Below, one piece after another: positions 17,731 through 28,112 of a stretch of DNA of 64,000 nucleotides (position 1 is its first letter; every line of letters starts with the position of its first letter). This stretch comes from Roseivirga pacifica (lineage in GTDB: Bacteria; Bacteroidota; Bacteroidia; Cytophagales; Cyclobacteriaceae): NCBI RefSeq assembly GCF_900111145.1, contig NZ_FOIR01000001.1, positions 441,501 through 505,500 on the forward strand, written 5' to 3'. The notes beneath the pieces were generated by a model. The model had not been told where the DNA came from. It saw nothing but the letters and a program-made list of their open reading frames with translations, and searched no databases. Made by a program: the position numbers and the translations under genes.

Positions 17731-19119
17731 ATGAGTAAAGTCAACGAGTTTATTTCATCTAACAAAGATCGGTTTTTAGAGGAGTTGCTAGAGCTGCTGA
17801 GAATTCCCTCGGTAAGTGCCGATAGCAAGTACAAAGCCGATGTAAGAACAGCAGCAGAATACATTCAGAAAAAGCTGGTAGAAGCCGGTGCCGACAAGGC
17901 AGAAATCTGTGAAACGGCAGGTCACCCAATTGTATATGGCGAAAAGCTAGTTGATGAAAATGCTCCGACTATTTTGGTTTACGGTCACTACGATGTGCAG
18001 CCGCCAGATCCATTGGATTTGTGGGATTCGCCACCATTTGAGCCGGTAATTAAGAAAACCGAGCTACACCCTGAAGGTGCTATTTTTGCCCGTGGCTCTG
18101 CTGACGATAAAGGCCAAATGTACATGCACATTAAGGCTTTTGAAGCCATGATGGACGCTGGCGTGCTTAAGTGTAACACCAAGTTTATCATTGAAGGTGA
18201 AGAAGAAGTTGGTTCTAAGCATTTGGAGACCTTCCTTTTGGAGAATAAAGACATGTTGAAAACCGATGTGGTTCTAATTTCGGATACCGACATGATCTCT
18301 AATGACACTCCTTCTATCACTGTAGGTCTACGTGGCCTGAGCTATGTAGAAGTTGAAGTAACAGGGCCTAATAGAGATTTGCACTCTGGACTTTACGGTG
18401 GTGCAGTGCCAAACCCAATCAACGTATTGGCAGAAATGATTGCTTCGCTAAAGGACGACAAGAAATACATTACCATTCCTGGTTTTTATAACGATGTGTT
18501 GGAAGTAACAGCAGAAGATCGTGCTGCTATGGCCATGGCACCTTTCGATCAGGAAGATTACAAGAAATCAATCGGTTTGAGCGATGTGGAGGGCGAAGAA
18601 GGCTTTTCAACCAAAGAGAGAGCCTCTATTAGACCTACATTGGATGTAAACGGAATTTGGGGCGGCTACACTGGTGAGGGCGCCAAAACGGTAATTGCAT
18701 CAAAAGCTTATGCCAAAATTTCAATGCGTTTGGTACCAAACCAAAAGCCAGAGAAGATCACTGAGCTGTTCAAAGCGCACTTCGAATCGATCGCACCGCC
18801 TTCGGTAAAGGTGAAAGTTACCCCTCATCACGGTGGGCAGCCTTACCTTACACCAACCGATTCTATTGCCTACCAGGCTGCGGCCAAGGCCATGGAAACT
18901 ACTTTTGGCAAAGAACCAATTCCAAATAGAGGTGGAGGTAGCATTCCTATTGTGGCCTTGTTCGAAGAAATATTGAAAAGCAAAACTGTGTTAATGGGCT
19001 TTGGTCTGGATACCGATGCCATTCACTCGCCAAACGAGCATTATGGTGTTTTCAACTTCTTTAAAGGCATTGAAACCATTCCGGAGTTCTTCAAGAATTT
19101 TGCGGAAATGAATAAGTAA
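17731..19119 (+). CDS. M20 family metallo-dipeptidase
   Basis: This di-zinc peptidase has 462 residues. The metal ligands are in GHYDVQPPDP (His), RGSADDKGQ (bridging Asp), EGEEEVGS (catalytic Glu and ligand Glu), SDTDM (Asp) and the C-terminal DAIHSPNEHYG (His). The pattern and length match the carnosinase/cytosolic dipeptidase branch (CNDP-like), with the dimerisation domain inserted at about 205-370. There is no signal peptide, so it probably recycles dipeptides in the cytoplasm. The ATG at 17731 is chosen over a TTG at 17707. dsbD follows by 13 bases. Confidence 0.93.
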   Translation: MSKVNEFISSNKDRFLEELLELLRIPSVSADSKYKADVRTAAEYIQKKLVEAGADKAEICETAGHPIVYGEKLVDENAPTILVYGHYDVQPPDPLDLWDSPPFEPVIKKTELHPEGAIFARGSADDKGQMYMHIKAFEAMMDAGVLKCNTKFIIEGEEEVGSKHLETFLLENKDMLKTDVVLISDTDMISNDTPSITVGLRGLSYVEVEVTGPNRDLHSGLYGGAVPNPINVLAEMIASLKDDKKYITIPGFYNDVLEVTAEDRAAMAMAPFDQEDYKKSIGLSDVEGEEGFSTKERASIRPTLDVNGIWGGYTGEGAKTVIASKAYAKISMRLVPNQKPEKITELFKAHFESIAPPSVKVKVTPHHGGQPYLTPTDSIAYQAAAKAMETTFGKEPIPNRGGGSIPIVALFEEILKSKTVLMGFGLDTDAIHSPNEHYGVFNFFKGIETIPEFFKNFAEMNK

Positions 19120-19132
19120 CACACCTGCACCT

Positions 19133-21151
19133 ATGAGAAAATTACTATTTGCCCTAATTGCTTTAGCCTTTGCCTGCCAACTGCAGGCGCAGGTTAAAGT
19201 AACCACTAGCTGGACTTTTGATGCACTACCGAAGGATGTACAGGTTGGCGATGAAGTTGAGCTGATCTTTAACGTATCGGTTATTAAAGATTGGTACATC
19301 TATGCAGTAGAACAGAAGGAAAGTGTAATGGCTGTTCCCGCTTCTGCCTTGTTTGAAGAGAATGATTCCTTTGAACTGGTTGGAGACTTCTACGCTGTAG
19401 ATCCAAAAAGCAAGTACGATGATATTTGGGGCGATACGGTAAGTTATTTTGGTAGGTCGGGCCAGTTTAGGCAAACCATTAAGGTGCTGAGCAAAAACCT
19501 GAACATTGCTGGCGAACTGGAGTTTCAAACATGCTCTGATGTTACTGGGCTGTGTATTCTTGGTACCGAAGACTTCGATTTTAAAATGATTACTGTTCGA
19601 GGGGAGTCGCCAGACGAAAACCCTGTGGATACACCAGCAGATAAATCAGGCGATAAGGTCGCAGGAAATTATGATCAGCTTTTGGAGGCTGATCAGGGAG
19701 AGTCCCTTTGGGGCTTTTTTTTTGCAGCTTTCCTTTTTGGCTTAGCGGCACTTTTAACGCCATGCGTTTTCCCTATGATTCCCATGACGGTGGCCTTTTT
19801 CACCAACAATTCGCAGTCTAAAAGCCAAGCAAAGTTTAAGGCCCTGTTTTACGGGGTTTCCATCATACTCATTTACATATTAATTGGGCTGTTGTTTACC
19901 AGCTTGTTTGGTGTGGGCATTGCCAACGATTTGGCCACTGGCGCAGTTGCGAACATTATCTTCTTTACGGTATTCGTAATTTTCGCCATTTCATTCTTCG
20001 GTTACTTCGAAATTAATTTACCTACTGGCTTTGTGAATAAAATGGATCGAAAAGCTGATAAGGGCGGCCTTTTAGGTGTTTTCTTTATGGCTTTTACTTT
20101 GGTGTTGGTGTCATTTTCGTGCACCGGACCAATTGTAGGTACCGTTTTAATCCAGTCTTTTCAAGGCGAGGTAATTAAGCCTGTGGTAGGAATGTTGGGC
20201 TTTTCATCTGCCTTTGCTATTCCATTTACGCTCTTCGCTTTCTTCCCTGGTATGATGAAAGAACTGCCAAAATCTGGCGGTTGGTTAAACACGGTTAAGG
20301 TGGTGCTTGGCTTTATAGAACTTGGGCTTGGTTTCAAGTTCTTGAGCGTGGCTGACCAGGCGTATCACTGGGGTATTTTGGATCGCGAAATATTCATCGC
20401 TATTTGGTTCGTTCTTGCGTTTTTACTGGGACTCTATCTTTTCGGAATTATTCGTTTTCCGCACGATAGCAAGCAGCGCTCTAAGCATCCCTTGCGCATG
20501 GCTTTAGCCGTTGGTGCCATTGCATTTTCCGTGTACTTGTTTCCGGGGTTTTCGGGTGGAGAGTTAAAGGCGTTAGCAGGTTACTTGCCTCCTGTAAAGC
20601 AAACGGATTTTTCGTTTCAGGTAGCCTTGGGCATGAAGGAGCCACCTGAGCGGTCAGCCGTTGCTCCAGATGATTTCGATGGGATCGTGAAGCATGCGGA
20701 TTTTCTGGAATTACCACACGACTTAAAAGGATTCTTTGATTATGAGCAAGCCTTGGAATATGCCAAAGAAGTGAATAAACCGCTATTTATCGACTTTACG
20801 GGGCATGGCTGTGTAAATTGTCGTAAGATGGAGCAATATGTTTGGAGTGATCCGTTAGTGTTGCAGAGACTGCGAAACGACTACGTGATTGTGGCCCTTT
20901 ATGTGGACGATAAAACGGAGCTGCCTGAGTCAGAATGGTACACTTCTCCTTTCGATAATAAGGTGAAGAAGACTGTGGGAAAACAGAATTTCGATCTTCA
21001 GATCAGAAAGTTCAATGGCAATGCTCAGCCATATTATGTACTGCTCGATAACGAGGAACAACCGCTAATTCAGCCAAAGGCTTACGACCCTAGCATCGAT
21101 AATTTTGTGATGTTTTTGGACAAAGCAAAGGCAGAATTTGAAAAGCGTTAA
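19133..21151 (+). CDS. dsbD: Thiol:disulfide interchange protein DsbD-like
   Basis: This inner-membrane electron conduit delivers reducing power from cytoplasmic thioredoxin to periplasmic thiols. The 672-residue protein shows the three expected parts. After a signal peptide, an N-terminal Ig-like alpha domain spans about 20-150. Next is an eight-helix membrane domain with redox cysteines in LTPCVFPMIP (about 210) and SFSCTGPIVG (about 328). The C-terminal thioredoxin domain has CVNC (about 559-562, FTGHGCVNCRKME). The TM domain is flanked by a long acidic linker. A partner such as a cytochrome c maturation factor is not adjacent. Confidence 0.93.
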   Translation: MRKLLFALIALAFACQLQAQVKVTTSWTFDALPKDVQVGDEVELIFNVSVIKDWYIYAVEQKESVMAVPASALFEENDSFELVGDFYAVDPKSKYDDIWGDTVSYFGRSGQFRQTIKVLSKNLNIAGELEFQTCSDVTGLCILGTEDFDFKMITVRGESPDENPVDTPADKSGDKVAGNYDQLLEADQGESLWGFFFAAFLFGLAALLTPCVFPMIPMTVAFFTNNSQSKSQAKFKALFYGVSIILIYILIGLLFTSLFGVGIANDLATGAVANIIFFTVFVIFAISFFGYFEINLPTGFVNKMDRKADKGGLLGVFFMAFTLVLVSFSCTGPIVGTVLIQSFQGEVIKPVVGMLGFSSAFAIPFTLFAFFPGMMKELPKSGGWLNTVKVVLGFIELGLGFKFLSVADQAYHWGILDREIFIAIWFVLAFLLGLYLFGIIRFPHDSKQRSKHPLRMALAVGAIAFSVYLFPGFSGGELKALAGYLPPVKQTDFSFQVALGMKEPPERSAVAPDDFDGIVKHADFLELPHDLKGFFDYEQALEYAKEVNKPLFIDFTGHGCVNCRKMEQYVWSDPLVLQRLRNDYVIVALYVDDKTELPESEWYTSPFDNKVKKTVGKQNFDLQIRKFNGNAQPYYVLLDNEEQPLIQPKAYDPSIDNFVMFLDKAKAEFEKR

Positions 21152-21181
21152 ACACGCTGATTTTCAGTCTCTTTGAAAATA

Positions 21182-21213
21182 TTGAGGAAAAGTAAGCGAA
21201 AATACTATTTTTG
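21182..21213 (+). promoter_or_regulatory. Bacteroidota promoter for the M23 peptidase gene
   Basis: A -33 TTG (21182-21184), a 21-base spacer and a perfect -7 box TATTTTTG (21206-21213) lie 26 bases before the ATG at 21239. Confidence 0.65.
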
Positions 21214-21238
21214 TCGTTCGAGGTAGAAAATTAAACAA

Positions 21239-22528
21239 ATGAATAAGAAACTGCTGGGATTTGTAGGGGGTGCTGTTGTTATCATTTCCATCTTGACTTA
21301 TGTATTCGTATTTCAATCGAAAACGGATTCAAATGATACACCGGAAGAAGAGCTGGTGCTTGAAGAGCCGGAACCAATTGTTGAGCCGGAATATCGTTAC
21401 GGACTTTCACTAGACGAGTATCAGATTGAAGAAGGACAGGTTAAGCGTAACCAAACCTTTGCAGAAATTCTGGAAGGCTACAACCTAAGCCTGCAAGATA
21501 TATACACTATCGATAAAATTTCGAGCGATGTGTTTAGCGTTCGGAACTTCATTCCTAGAAAGAACTATACCATTTTTTATACCACCGATTCGCTTAAGCG
21601 TGCTGCTTACTTAGTGTATGAGCCAAACCAAACGGAGTACATTATGTACCAGTTGCAAGACTCGCTAGCGGTTTACAAAGAGAACAGGCCGGTTGAGATT
21701 GTTGAGCGCACAATGGCCGGCATTATTACGCAATCGCTCGATCATTCAATCCGCCAAGAGGGCGGAACGCCAGCGCTTGTAAATGCTATGGCCGACCTCT
21801 ATGGCTGGCAAATGGACATGCGCAGCCTGCACCCAGGCGATTGGTTCAAAATTGTATACGAAGACAAACTCGTAAACGGAGAGTCAATTGGAGTAGGCAA
21901 TATTCTTGGTGCAGAGTTCAACCATTTGAACAACTCTTACATGGCCTATGCCTTCGATAAAGGTGATGGCCTGAACTATTATGACGAAAAAGGTGAGAGT
22001 ATGCAAAAGGCCTTTTTACGTTACCCAGTTGAATATTCAAGAATTTCGTCACGCTATAATCCAACGCGTTTTCACCCGGTACTTAAAAGAAGAACGCCAC
22101 ATCTTGGTACCGATTATGCAGCAAGCAAAGGTACGCCAATTAAAGCCGCTGGCGATGGTGTAATTACGGCACGCGGTTACACACGTGGCAATGGTAATTA
22201 TGTAAAAATTAAGCACAATGGCACCTATACTACCGGCTACTTGCACATGAGTCGCTTCGGCAAATTTAAGCAAGGGCAGCGTGTTAAAAAGGGCGATGTA
22301 ATTGGTTATGTAGGTAAAACAGGCTTGGCTACAGGTTACCACTTATGCTTCCGTTTTTGGAAACGAGGCCAGCAGGTAGATTTCTTAAAGGAAAAACTTC
22401 CTGCACAAGAACCATTGGCTGATGAGTACATCATTCGCTTTGAATCAGTAATGTCGCTTACTCAAAAGAAATTGACTGACATTACCATGCCATACGCTGA
22501 CCAGAGTTATTCTGCGAGCAGTAAATAA
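21239..22528 (+). CDS. M23 family peptidoglycan endopeptidase
   Basis: This 429-residue protein has one N-terminal transmembrane or signal-anchor helix (VGGAVVIISILTYVFVF) and an acidic linker. An OapA/LysM-like region with NQTFAEILEGYNLSLQDIY follows, then a C-terminal LytM/M23 domain. The zinc-site motifs are intact: HLGTD (about 288-292), GYLHMS (about 336) and GYHLCF (about 367). It would cut peptide cross-links during wall growth, facing the periplasm. It has its own promoter and is followed by the patatin gene after 38 bases, so the two may be co-expressed. Confidence 0.92.
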   Translation: MNKKLLGFVGGAVVIISILTYVFVFQSKTDSNDTPEEELVLEEPEPIVEPEYRYGLSLDEYQIEEGQVKRNQTFAEILEGYNLSLQDIYTIDKISSDVFSVRNFIPRKNYTIFYTTDSLKRAAYLVYEPNQTEYIMYQLQDSLAVYKENRPVEIVERTMAGIITQSLDHSIRQEGGTPALVNAMADLYGWQMDMRSLHPGDWFKIVYEDKLVNGESIGVGNILGAEFNHLNNSYMAYAFDKGDGLNYYDEKGESMQKAFLRYPVEYSRISSRYNPTRFHPVLKRRTPHLGTDYAASKGTPIKAAGDGVITARGYTRGNGNYVKIKHNGTYTTGYLHMSRFGKFKQGQRVKKGDVIGYVGKTGLATGYHLCFRFWKRGQQVDFLKEKLPAQEPLADEYIIRFESVMSLTQKKLTDITMPYADQSYSASSK

Positions 22529-22566
22529 CAGTTTTTCTGTGTTGGTAACACAAAAATCACCTTGCA

Positions 22567-24921
22567 ATGGTGAAGGGTATCAATCCCTTTATTAACTTTT
22601 GCAAGGTGAGAAATATCCTCTTTCTTTTATTAATTATCCTAGTTGCACATACTGCTAAGGCGCAGCGTGTTGGAGTTGTTTTAAGTGGTGGAGGCGCAAA
22701 AGGAGCCGCCCATGTTGGTGTATTAAAAGCGCTGGAGGAAGAGGGAATTCCCATTGACTACATTGTTGGTACCTCGATGGGGGCCATTGTTGGTGCTTTC
22801 TATTCTGCTGGCTATAGCCCGGAGGAAATTGAGAGTATTATTCGTAATCCGGTTTTTACCAATTGGGTAAATGGAACGAACTCGGAGCGCTATCATTACA
22901 ACTATACCAGGGCGCAAGACAACGCCTCATGGTTTACTTTCGATTTGTTGTTAGATAAGGGCTCGGGACCAACCGTTAATACACCTTTGGCCAACGACCT
23001 GATCATTAATTTTATTCTGAATGAGTATTTGGCCCAAGCATCGCAGCGTGCCGAAGACAGGTTTAACGGCTTATTTGTTCCGTATAGAGCTGTAGCGGCC
23101 GATTTGTTTACGCAAAACGCTATTCCTATCGATTCGGGCTCTGTAATGCAGGCAGCCCGATCATCCATGGCGGTACCGCTTTTTTACAGACCCATTAAGG
23201 TGGCCAACAAGTACCTTTTCGATGGTGGTATTTACAATAACTTTCCGGTTGATATAATGGAGAAATCATTTGAGCCAGATGTAATTATCGGTTCAAATGT
23301 AGGCACGAAAATTAGCGCTGAATACCCCTTTGGCAAGGATGAACGCATAATGAATGACATGCTGCTCTTTATGGTGTTGGACAAAACTGATCCAAGTAGA
23401 ATTGGTGAGGGTAACCTTTACATAGAGCCAAACATTGTGGAGGAATCAGCGCTTGATTTTGCGAAAGTTGGTCAGTTTATAGACTCTGGCTATGTGGCCG
23501 CTAAGAAAGAACTTCTTGCCTTTAAACCGATGATTAAGGATACCATTAATAAATCCTTGGTGCAGCTACAGCGAAATGAGTTTCGATCGGGCTTTAAAGA
23601 CTTGGCCTTTGGGCGGCTAGAATTGTATGGCTTTGATGATAAGCAGAGCAAGTTTGTACAAAAGCTCATCAACTTTAAAAACGGAACCCGCGACTTAGAG
23701 CAAATAAAGTCTGCCTACTTCCAGTTGGTTAGCGAACCTTACTTTAAGAATATCTATCCAAATTTTTCATACGATAGCGAGTCGCAATATTTTGTGCTAG
23801 AGCTTTATTTAAAGCCCACCGCCAGAAATGCCCTTTCGATAGACGTAGGTGGAAATTTGTCTACTCGCCAAATTAGTAGTTTACAATTGGGGGCAAGACT
23901 CAATAGCTTCAACAGAAGGCTGAATACTTACGAGGTTAACGCTACTACGGGGCTTTTCTACGAGTCGCTTCTAATGCGTGCCCGATTTAACTACAACCCC
24001 AAAACCCGTTTTTACTTTCAACCAAAATTGGTTTACAACCATTGGGACTATGTAAACTCAAAAGATATAATTAGCCCTAATAGAAGGACTATTCTATTAG
24101 ACAGAATAGATAGAAAGGTTGGTGGTGCACTAGGGTTTGGTACAGGCCAGCGCGGTGTTTTTAGTGGCGAAATGGCCTATGTAAGGAATACAGATGAGTT
24201 TAGTAATACGGCCAATTTCTCCTCGGACGACTATCTGGACAACCTAGAGATGAAAGCATACAATGCGGGTATTCGGTACGAAAGAAATAGCCTTGACAGA
24301 AAATTGTTTCCTAAAGGAGGCTCGCGGTTTTATGCCAGTTTGCAGTACTATAATGGTTCATCCGATTGGTTGCCAGGTACCACCTCGGTAGATTATAACC
24401 CGGCCAGCGATAGATTCATCAATAAAAACTCAAACTGGATAAACGCTCAGGTAAGTTTTGAGGAGTTCTCCCTACCGAAGGGAAAGTACACTTTTGGCTG
24501 GACAGTGGACGCTCAATTAAGTACGATTAATCCGCTGTTCAATTATCAGAGTACATTACTTTATTTACCAAGCTTTGAACCTATGTTCGATTCCAAAACG
24601 TACTTTCTTCCAAATTTTAGAGCTCAGTTTTATGTTGGTGCGGGCATTATCAATGTTTTCGAGATTGCGCGTTCATTGGAGTTGCGGTTAGAGCTTTACG
24701 GGTTTGAAGCACTGAAATGGTTAGAAGAAGGTCTAGATCAAGAAGCGGTGGTAAATACGGGTTTTTCAAAACCCCAATTTATGGGTATGGCCGGCTTTGT
24801 GTATAGTACTGTTTTGGGGCCAATTAGCCTTAGATTTAACTATTTGGATGGTGAGGAGAAGAATTTTGGTCTAATGCTATCCATCGGCTATACCATATTC
24901 AACCAAAAATCGGTAGAATAA
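22567..24921 (+). CDS. Patatin-like phospholipase with POTRA and outer-membrane barrel
   Basis: The 784-residue protein has the architecture of type Vd autotransporters (PlpD-like). The signal peptide ends TAKAQ. The patatin domain (about 33-320) has the oxyanion loop SGGGAKG, the nucleophile elbow GTSMG (about 68-72) and the catalytic Asp in DGGIYNNFP (about 219). A POTRA-like segment follows (about 345-415), then a 16-strand-type barrel to the C-terminus, similar to Omp85 surface-antigen domains. The lipase would be displayed on the cell surface. ATG 22567 gives a long basic N-region, and GTG 22606 is a reasonable alternative start at the signal peptide. Confidence 0.92.
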   Translation: MVKGINPFINFCKVRNILFLLLIILVAHTAKAQRVGVVLSGGGAKGAAHVGVLKALEEEGIPIDYIVGTSMGAIVGAFYSAGYSPEEIESIIRNPVFTNWVNGTNSERYHYNYTRAQDNASWFTFDLLLDKGSGPTVNTPLANDLIINFILNEYLAQASQRAEDRFNGLFVPYRAVAADLFTQNAIPIDSGSVMQAARSSMAVPLFYRPIKVANKYLFDGGIYNNFPVDIMEKSFEPDVIIGSNVGTKISAEYPFGKDERIMNDMLLFMVLDKTDPSRIGEGNLYIEPNIVEESALDFAKVGQFIDSGYVAAKKELLAFKPMIKDTINKSLVQLQRNEFRSGFKDLAFGRLELYGFDDKQSKFVQKLINFKNGTRDLEQIKSAYFQLVSEPYFKNIYPNFSYDSESQYFVLELYLKPTARNALSIDVGGNLSTRQISSLQLGARLNSFNRRLNTYEVNATTGLFYESLLMRARFNYNPKTRFYFQPKLVYNHWDYVNSKDIISPNRRTILLDRIDRKVGGALGFGTGQRGVFSGEMAYVRNTDEFSNTANFSSDDYLDNLEMKAYNAGIRYERNSLDRKLFPKGGSRFYASLQYYNGSSDWLPGTTSVDYNPASDRFINKNSNWINAQVSFEEFSLPKGKYTFGWTVDAQLSTINPLFNYQSTLLYLPSFEPMFDSKTYFLPNFRAQFYVGAGIINVFEIARSLELRLELYGFEALKWLEEGLDQEAVVNTGFSKPQFMGMAGFVYSTVLGPISLRFNYLDGEEKNFGLMLSIGYTIFNQKSVE

Positions 24922-24955
24922 ATATAGATAAACGCCATTCATGACTTAATTAAGG

Positions 24956-24984
24956 TTGGTGGAAGCAAAAAAAAGTTATTTTTG
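24956..24984 (+). promoter_or_regulatory. Bacteroidota promoter for the OmpA/PD40 gene
   Basis: A -33 TTG (24956-24958), an 18-base spacer and a perfect -7 box TATTTTTG (24977-24984) lie 26 bases before the ATG at 25011. Confidence 0.65.
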
Positions 24985-25010
24985 AGGGAGTGAATCGCTC
25001 ACTTTCACCC

Positions 25011-27251
25011 ATGAAGAAAATAACACCACTAGTTTTTTTGCTATTAGTTCTACAGGTAGGTTATGCGCAAACTACTGTTCAATGGGCTAATTCAATCAAA
25101 GAAGTTTCCTCAGAACTTACGGAGTTAGAGCATTCCGCACGCCAAGTGCTAGACAAACCCAATGTTTTACCTGCTGGCGGAACAAATCCCAATGCTTGGA
25201 GGCCATATAAACCCAACACGGCAGAGTTTATAAGAGTGGGTTTTGAGCTGCCAATGCCCATAGTGCAAATTGCTGTTGGGGAAAGCTATAACCCGGGTGC
25301 TATCGCTAAAATCTTTGCATATGACGAGGATGACAACGAACACTTGGTATTTGAACAAAAGCCGGGACCTATACGGGAACAATGGCGCATGCTCAATATT
25401 TATATTGATAAAACCGACTATAACGTTGCATCGTTAAAGCTTGTGTTTGATGGAACGGCCATTGATGGCTTTTCTGAAATAGACTGTATTGGCGTTTCTA
25501 ATTCAACGGATAAGATAACTGCAGGCATTAACCTAATGCCAAACATTAATACCAAGCTTGAGGTGTTTCGACTCAACGACTTAGTGAACAGCGAAGCGCG
25601 TGAGATTAAACCTCTAGTAACTAAGGACAAACGTACCCTTTACTTTAGTCGAAGAGGCCATCCCGATAACATGGGTGGGTTAGATGATTTGGAAGATATT
25701 TGGTATTCGGATTTTGACTCATCTACCACTGATTGGGGCATAGCAACTAACATTGGAGAGCCATTGAACAATGCCGACCCGAACTTTATCAGTGCGTTTT
25801 TGCAAGAAGACCAAGAGTACATCATTCTAGGGAATGAATATACTCCTAAGGGCGTGGTTGGTACCATGAATTATGGTATTTCTAAAAGTATCAGAATTGG
25901 TGAAAATCAGTGGACTTACCCGCAGAACATGCGCATATACAATGATTTGAATGTGCATGAAAGCGTAAACTATTGGCTGACGCCTGATGAGGAAGTATTG
26001 ATTATTTCTGAAGAAGGTAGAGGTACTGAAGGATTAAGAGATTTGTATGTGAGCTTTTTACAAAAGGATGGTCTTTGGACTGAGCCAGTGCACATGGGTG
26101 CTGTAATTAATACTGCAGGAGAGGAAGAAAGCCCCTTTTTAATGCCAGATAAGAAAACGCTTTTCTTTTCATCTAATGGGCATAGTGGATACGGAAAGAA
26201 AGATATGTTCATGACCAGAAGGTTGGACAACTCTTGGCAGAGCTGGACAGAGCCTGAGAACCTTGGTCCTGTGGTAAATTCTGAGGTGGATGATATGTTC
26301 CTTTTTGTGCCTGTAGATGGTTCTTTTGGTTATTTCTGCCGAGAGGTTGAAGGCAACGACTTAGATATTCATTCTTTCACCTTGCCGCTAGTTTCTAAAA
26401 AGCTAAGGTTGGTTTCGTTATGTGGCCGAATAGTTGACCCTGAAACACAAGAGCCGTTAGATGCGGAAGTGGTTTTTTCTCGCTTGAGAGATGGTGTTGA
26501 AGTTGGTAGAGTACGCACAGATCCTGCTGGAAACTATTGTATCGAATTACCAGCAGACGAGATTTACTCTTACCGAGCGGACATACCGGGATATGTTCCT
26601 GTAGGCTCTACAATTGACCTCCTAGATGTTTCCGATTTGAATGTATATGCCGTTTCGCTTGACCGCTTGGATTTGGATAGCGCGCAGCTTCAGCAAGGTG
26701 AGCCAATTTCGGTTCCCCTAGATGTGGTAAAGGCCGTAGCAATTACCCTAGCAATGCCAGAGTTAAAACGCGATACATTTGAGATACTGAATGCACAGAG
26801 ACAAGAACTTGGTTTGCCACCAATAAGCCAAAATGCAATTTTGAGTAGCGCCCCGGTTCCGGTAATTAACGATGTAAATGCACAGGTGGTAGCTGCTGCT
26901 CCTGGCGCTTCATTCATAATTCGAAATGTGTTCTTCGATTTCGATAGCACTTTCCTTAAACCGCAATCGTGGATAGAAATGCGTAACCTGGCTAAGTTTA
27001 TGAATGATTACCCCAATGCTATTGTAGAGCTGGCGGGTCATACCGATAGCTACGGCACCGACCCTTATAATGTCGACCTATCTAAACGGAGGGTAGAATC
27101 TGTAAAAAGAGGTTTAGCCACACTCGGCATTAAAGAAGAACGCCTGAGGTTTATATGGTATGGCGAAGAAGTGCCAATTGCAAGTAACCGAACGAAAGCC
27201 GGCAGAGCGTTAAATAGGCGTGTGGAGTTTAAAATAATTAAGCTGGATTAA
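25011..27251 (+). CDS. OmpA-family protein with PD40 propeller and carboxypeptidase-like domain
   Basis: The protein has 746 residues from ATG 25011. The signal peptide ends GYAQ. Residues about 25-165 form a beta-rich module (AVGESYNPGAI). PD40/WD40-like propeller blades follow (about 195-460; LYFSRRG, TLFFSSNGHSGYGKKDMF), then a carboxypeptidase regulatory-like domain (about 470-545). The C-terminal OmpA peptidoglycan-binding domain (about 638-746) has FDFDSTFLKP, LAGHTDSYGTDPYN and the GRALNRRVEF terminus. The N-terminal propeller probably works at the outer membrane while the OmpA domain holds peptidoglycan. Related PD40-OmpA proteins occur near gliding and T9SS genes, but none of those genes are adjacent here. 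Confidence 0.9.
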   Translation: MKKITPLVFLLLVLQVGYAQTTVQWANSIKEVSSELTELEHSARQVLDKPNVLPAGGTNPNAWRPYKPNTAEFIRVGFELPMPIVQIAVGESYNPGAIAKIFAYDEDDNEHLVFEQKPGPIREQWRMLNIYIDKTDYNVASLKLVFDGTAIDGFSEIDCIGVSNSTDKITAGINLMPNINTKLEVFRLNDLVNSEAREIKPLVTKDKRTLYFSRRGHPDNMGGLDDLEDIWYSDFDSSTTDWGIATNIGEPLNNADPNFISAFLQEDQEYIILGNEYTPKGVVGTMNYGISKSIRIGENQWTYPQNMRIYNDLNVHESVNYWLTPDEEVLIISEEGRGTEGLRDLYVSFLQKDGLWTEPVHMGAVINTAGEEESPFLMPDKKTLFFSSNGHSGYGKKDMFMTRRLDNSWQSWTEPENLGPVVNSEVDDMFLFVPVDGSFGYFCREVEGNDLDIHSFTLPLVSKKLRLVSLCGRIVDPETQEPLDAEVVFSRLRDGVEVGRVRTDPAGNYCIELPADEIYSYRADIPGYVPVGSTIDLLDVSDLNVYAVSLDRLDLDSAQLQQGEPISVPLDVVKAVAITLAMPELKRDTFEILNAQRQELGLPPISQNAILSSAPVPVINDVNAQVVAAAPGASFIIRNVFFDFDSTFLKPQSWIEMRNLAKFMNDYPNAIVELAGHTDSYGTDPYNVDLSKRRVESVKRGLATLGIKEERLRFIWYGEEVPIASNRTKAGRALNRRVEFKIIKLD

Positions 27252-27254
27252 CCG

Positions 27255-28112
27255 CTACTTGGTCTGGCTCAATTTAGTCTTTTGAATAAACTGAATGTAT
27301 TTGTTCAAATAGGTATTCTTAAGCTCATCTTTAAGCTTCTTCTGATTCATTATTTTATTTATAACTAACTGCATAAGCATTTCATTTTTTCTGTTCGGAT
27401 AAAGCTCATATGCACTCATGGCATAATCTGCGGCTTCTCCGAAACTACTGTTGTTGTAATTCTTAACCGATTCGTTGAAGTACTGTAAGGCTGCCAATTG
27501 CTGATTACCGATTGGCTTACTTAGCGATGTTTGTAACTTTTCTCCATCCTCTAGGCCGTCTCCAATAGTTCTGTGTAGTACTGATTTACGTGCATCGGTT
27601 AAATATTGTTCTATTCTTTCTGTAACCTCGTACCCTTCGGTTATAAATCCTTCTTTTGGTTGGGTCGATTCGAAGATTACCACTTTTTCTCCCACCATTA
27701 CCTGTAAGTATACATGGTTTGGTAGCTCCATTATTTGGTGCTCAAATCCAAAGTGCTCAAGAATAATACTGTAAAGTGCGGTGCCTGTTAAGCAGCCATA
27801 TTTGCCAGATTCTAGCGTTTCGTCCATACAAGCAAGACGATCGTACTTCACTAATAATCGCTGGTGTGTTTTGTAGAATACTGCCTTAAGAAAAGCCAGA
27901 TCGGAACTTCTTCTCGAACGAACTTTCTCAAGTCTGGTAATCAGTTCTTCTAAAGAGGTTAGGTTCGAATTGCTATCTACATTCTTATGTAGCAAAAATT
28001 GATTTAGTGATTGGATATAGCCATCCCCTTGATCAACTGAAGTTTGTTGAGCATAACCGCTTGGTGCGAGCAAGGCCATACAGGCCATCAATATGATAAT
28101 TGACCCTTTCAT
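27255..28112 (-). CDS. Exported transglutaminase-like protein
   Basis: This 285-residue protein has a signal peptide ending GYAQQ. A transglutaminase-like core is suggested by YGCLTGTALYSIILEHFG (Cys about 110), LPNHVYLQV (His about 138) and VIFESTQP, where Glu rather than Asp would complete the triad. The arrangement Cys, then His after about 28 residues, matches SirB1/transglutaminase-like folds. The C-terminal third looks like a single TPR hairpin (SFGEAADYAMSAYELYPN) and ends in a Lys-rich tail. It converges with the OmpA gene with three bases between stops. The substrate is unknown. Confidence 0.65.
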   Translation of the reverse strand: MKGSIIILMACMALLAPSGYAQQTSVDQGDGYIQSLNQFLLHKNVDSNSNLTSLEELITRLEKVRSRRSSDLAFLKAVFYKTHQRLLVKYDRLACMDETLESGKYGCLTGTALYSIILEHFGFEHQIMELPNHVYLQVMVGEKVVIFESTQPKEGFITEGYEVTERIEQYLTDARKSVLHRTIGDGLEDGEKLQTSLSKPIGNQQLAALQYFNESVKNYNNSSFGEAADYAMSAYELYPNRKNEMLMQLVINKIMNQKKLKDELKNTYLNKYIQFIQKTKLSQTK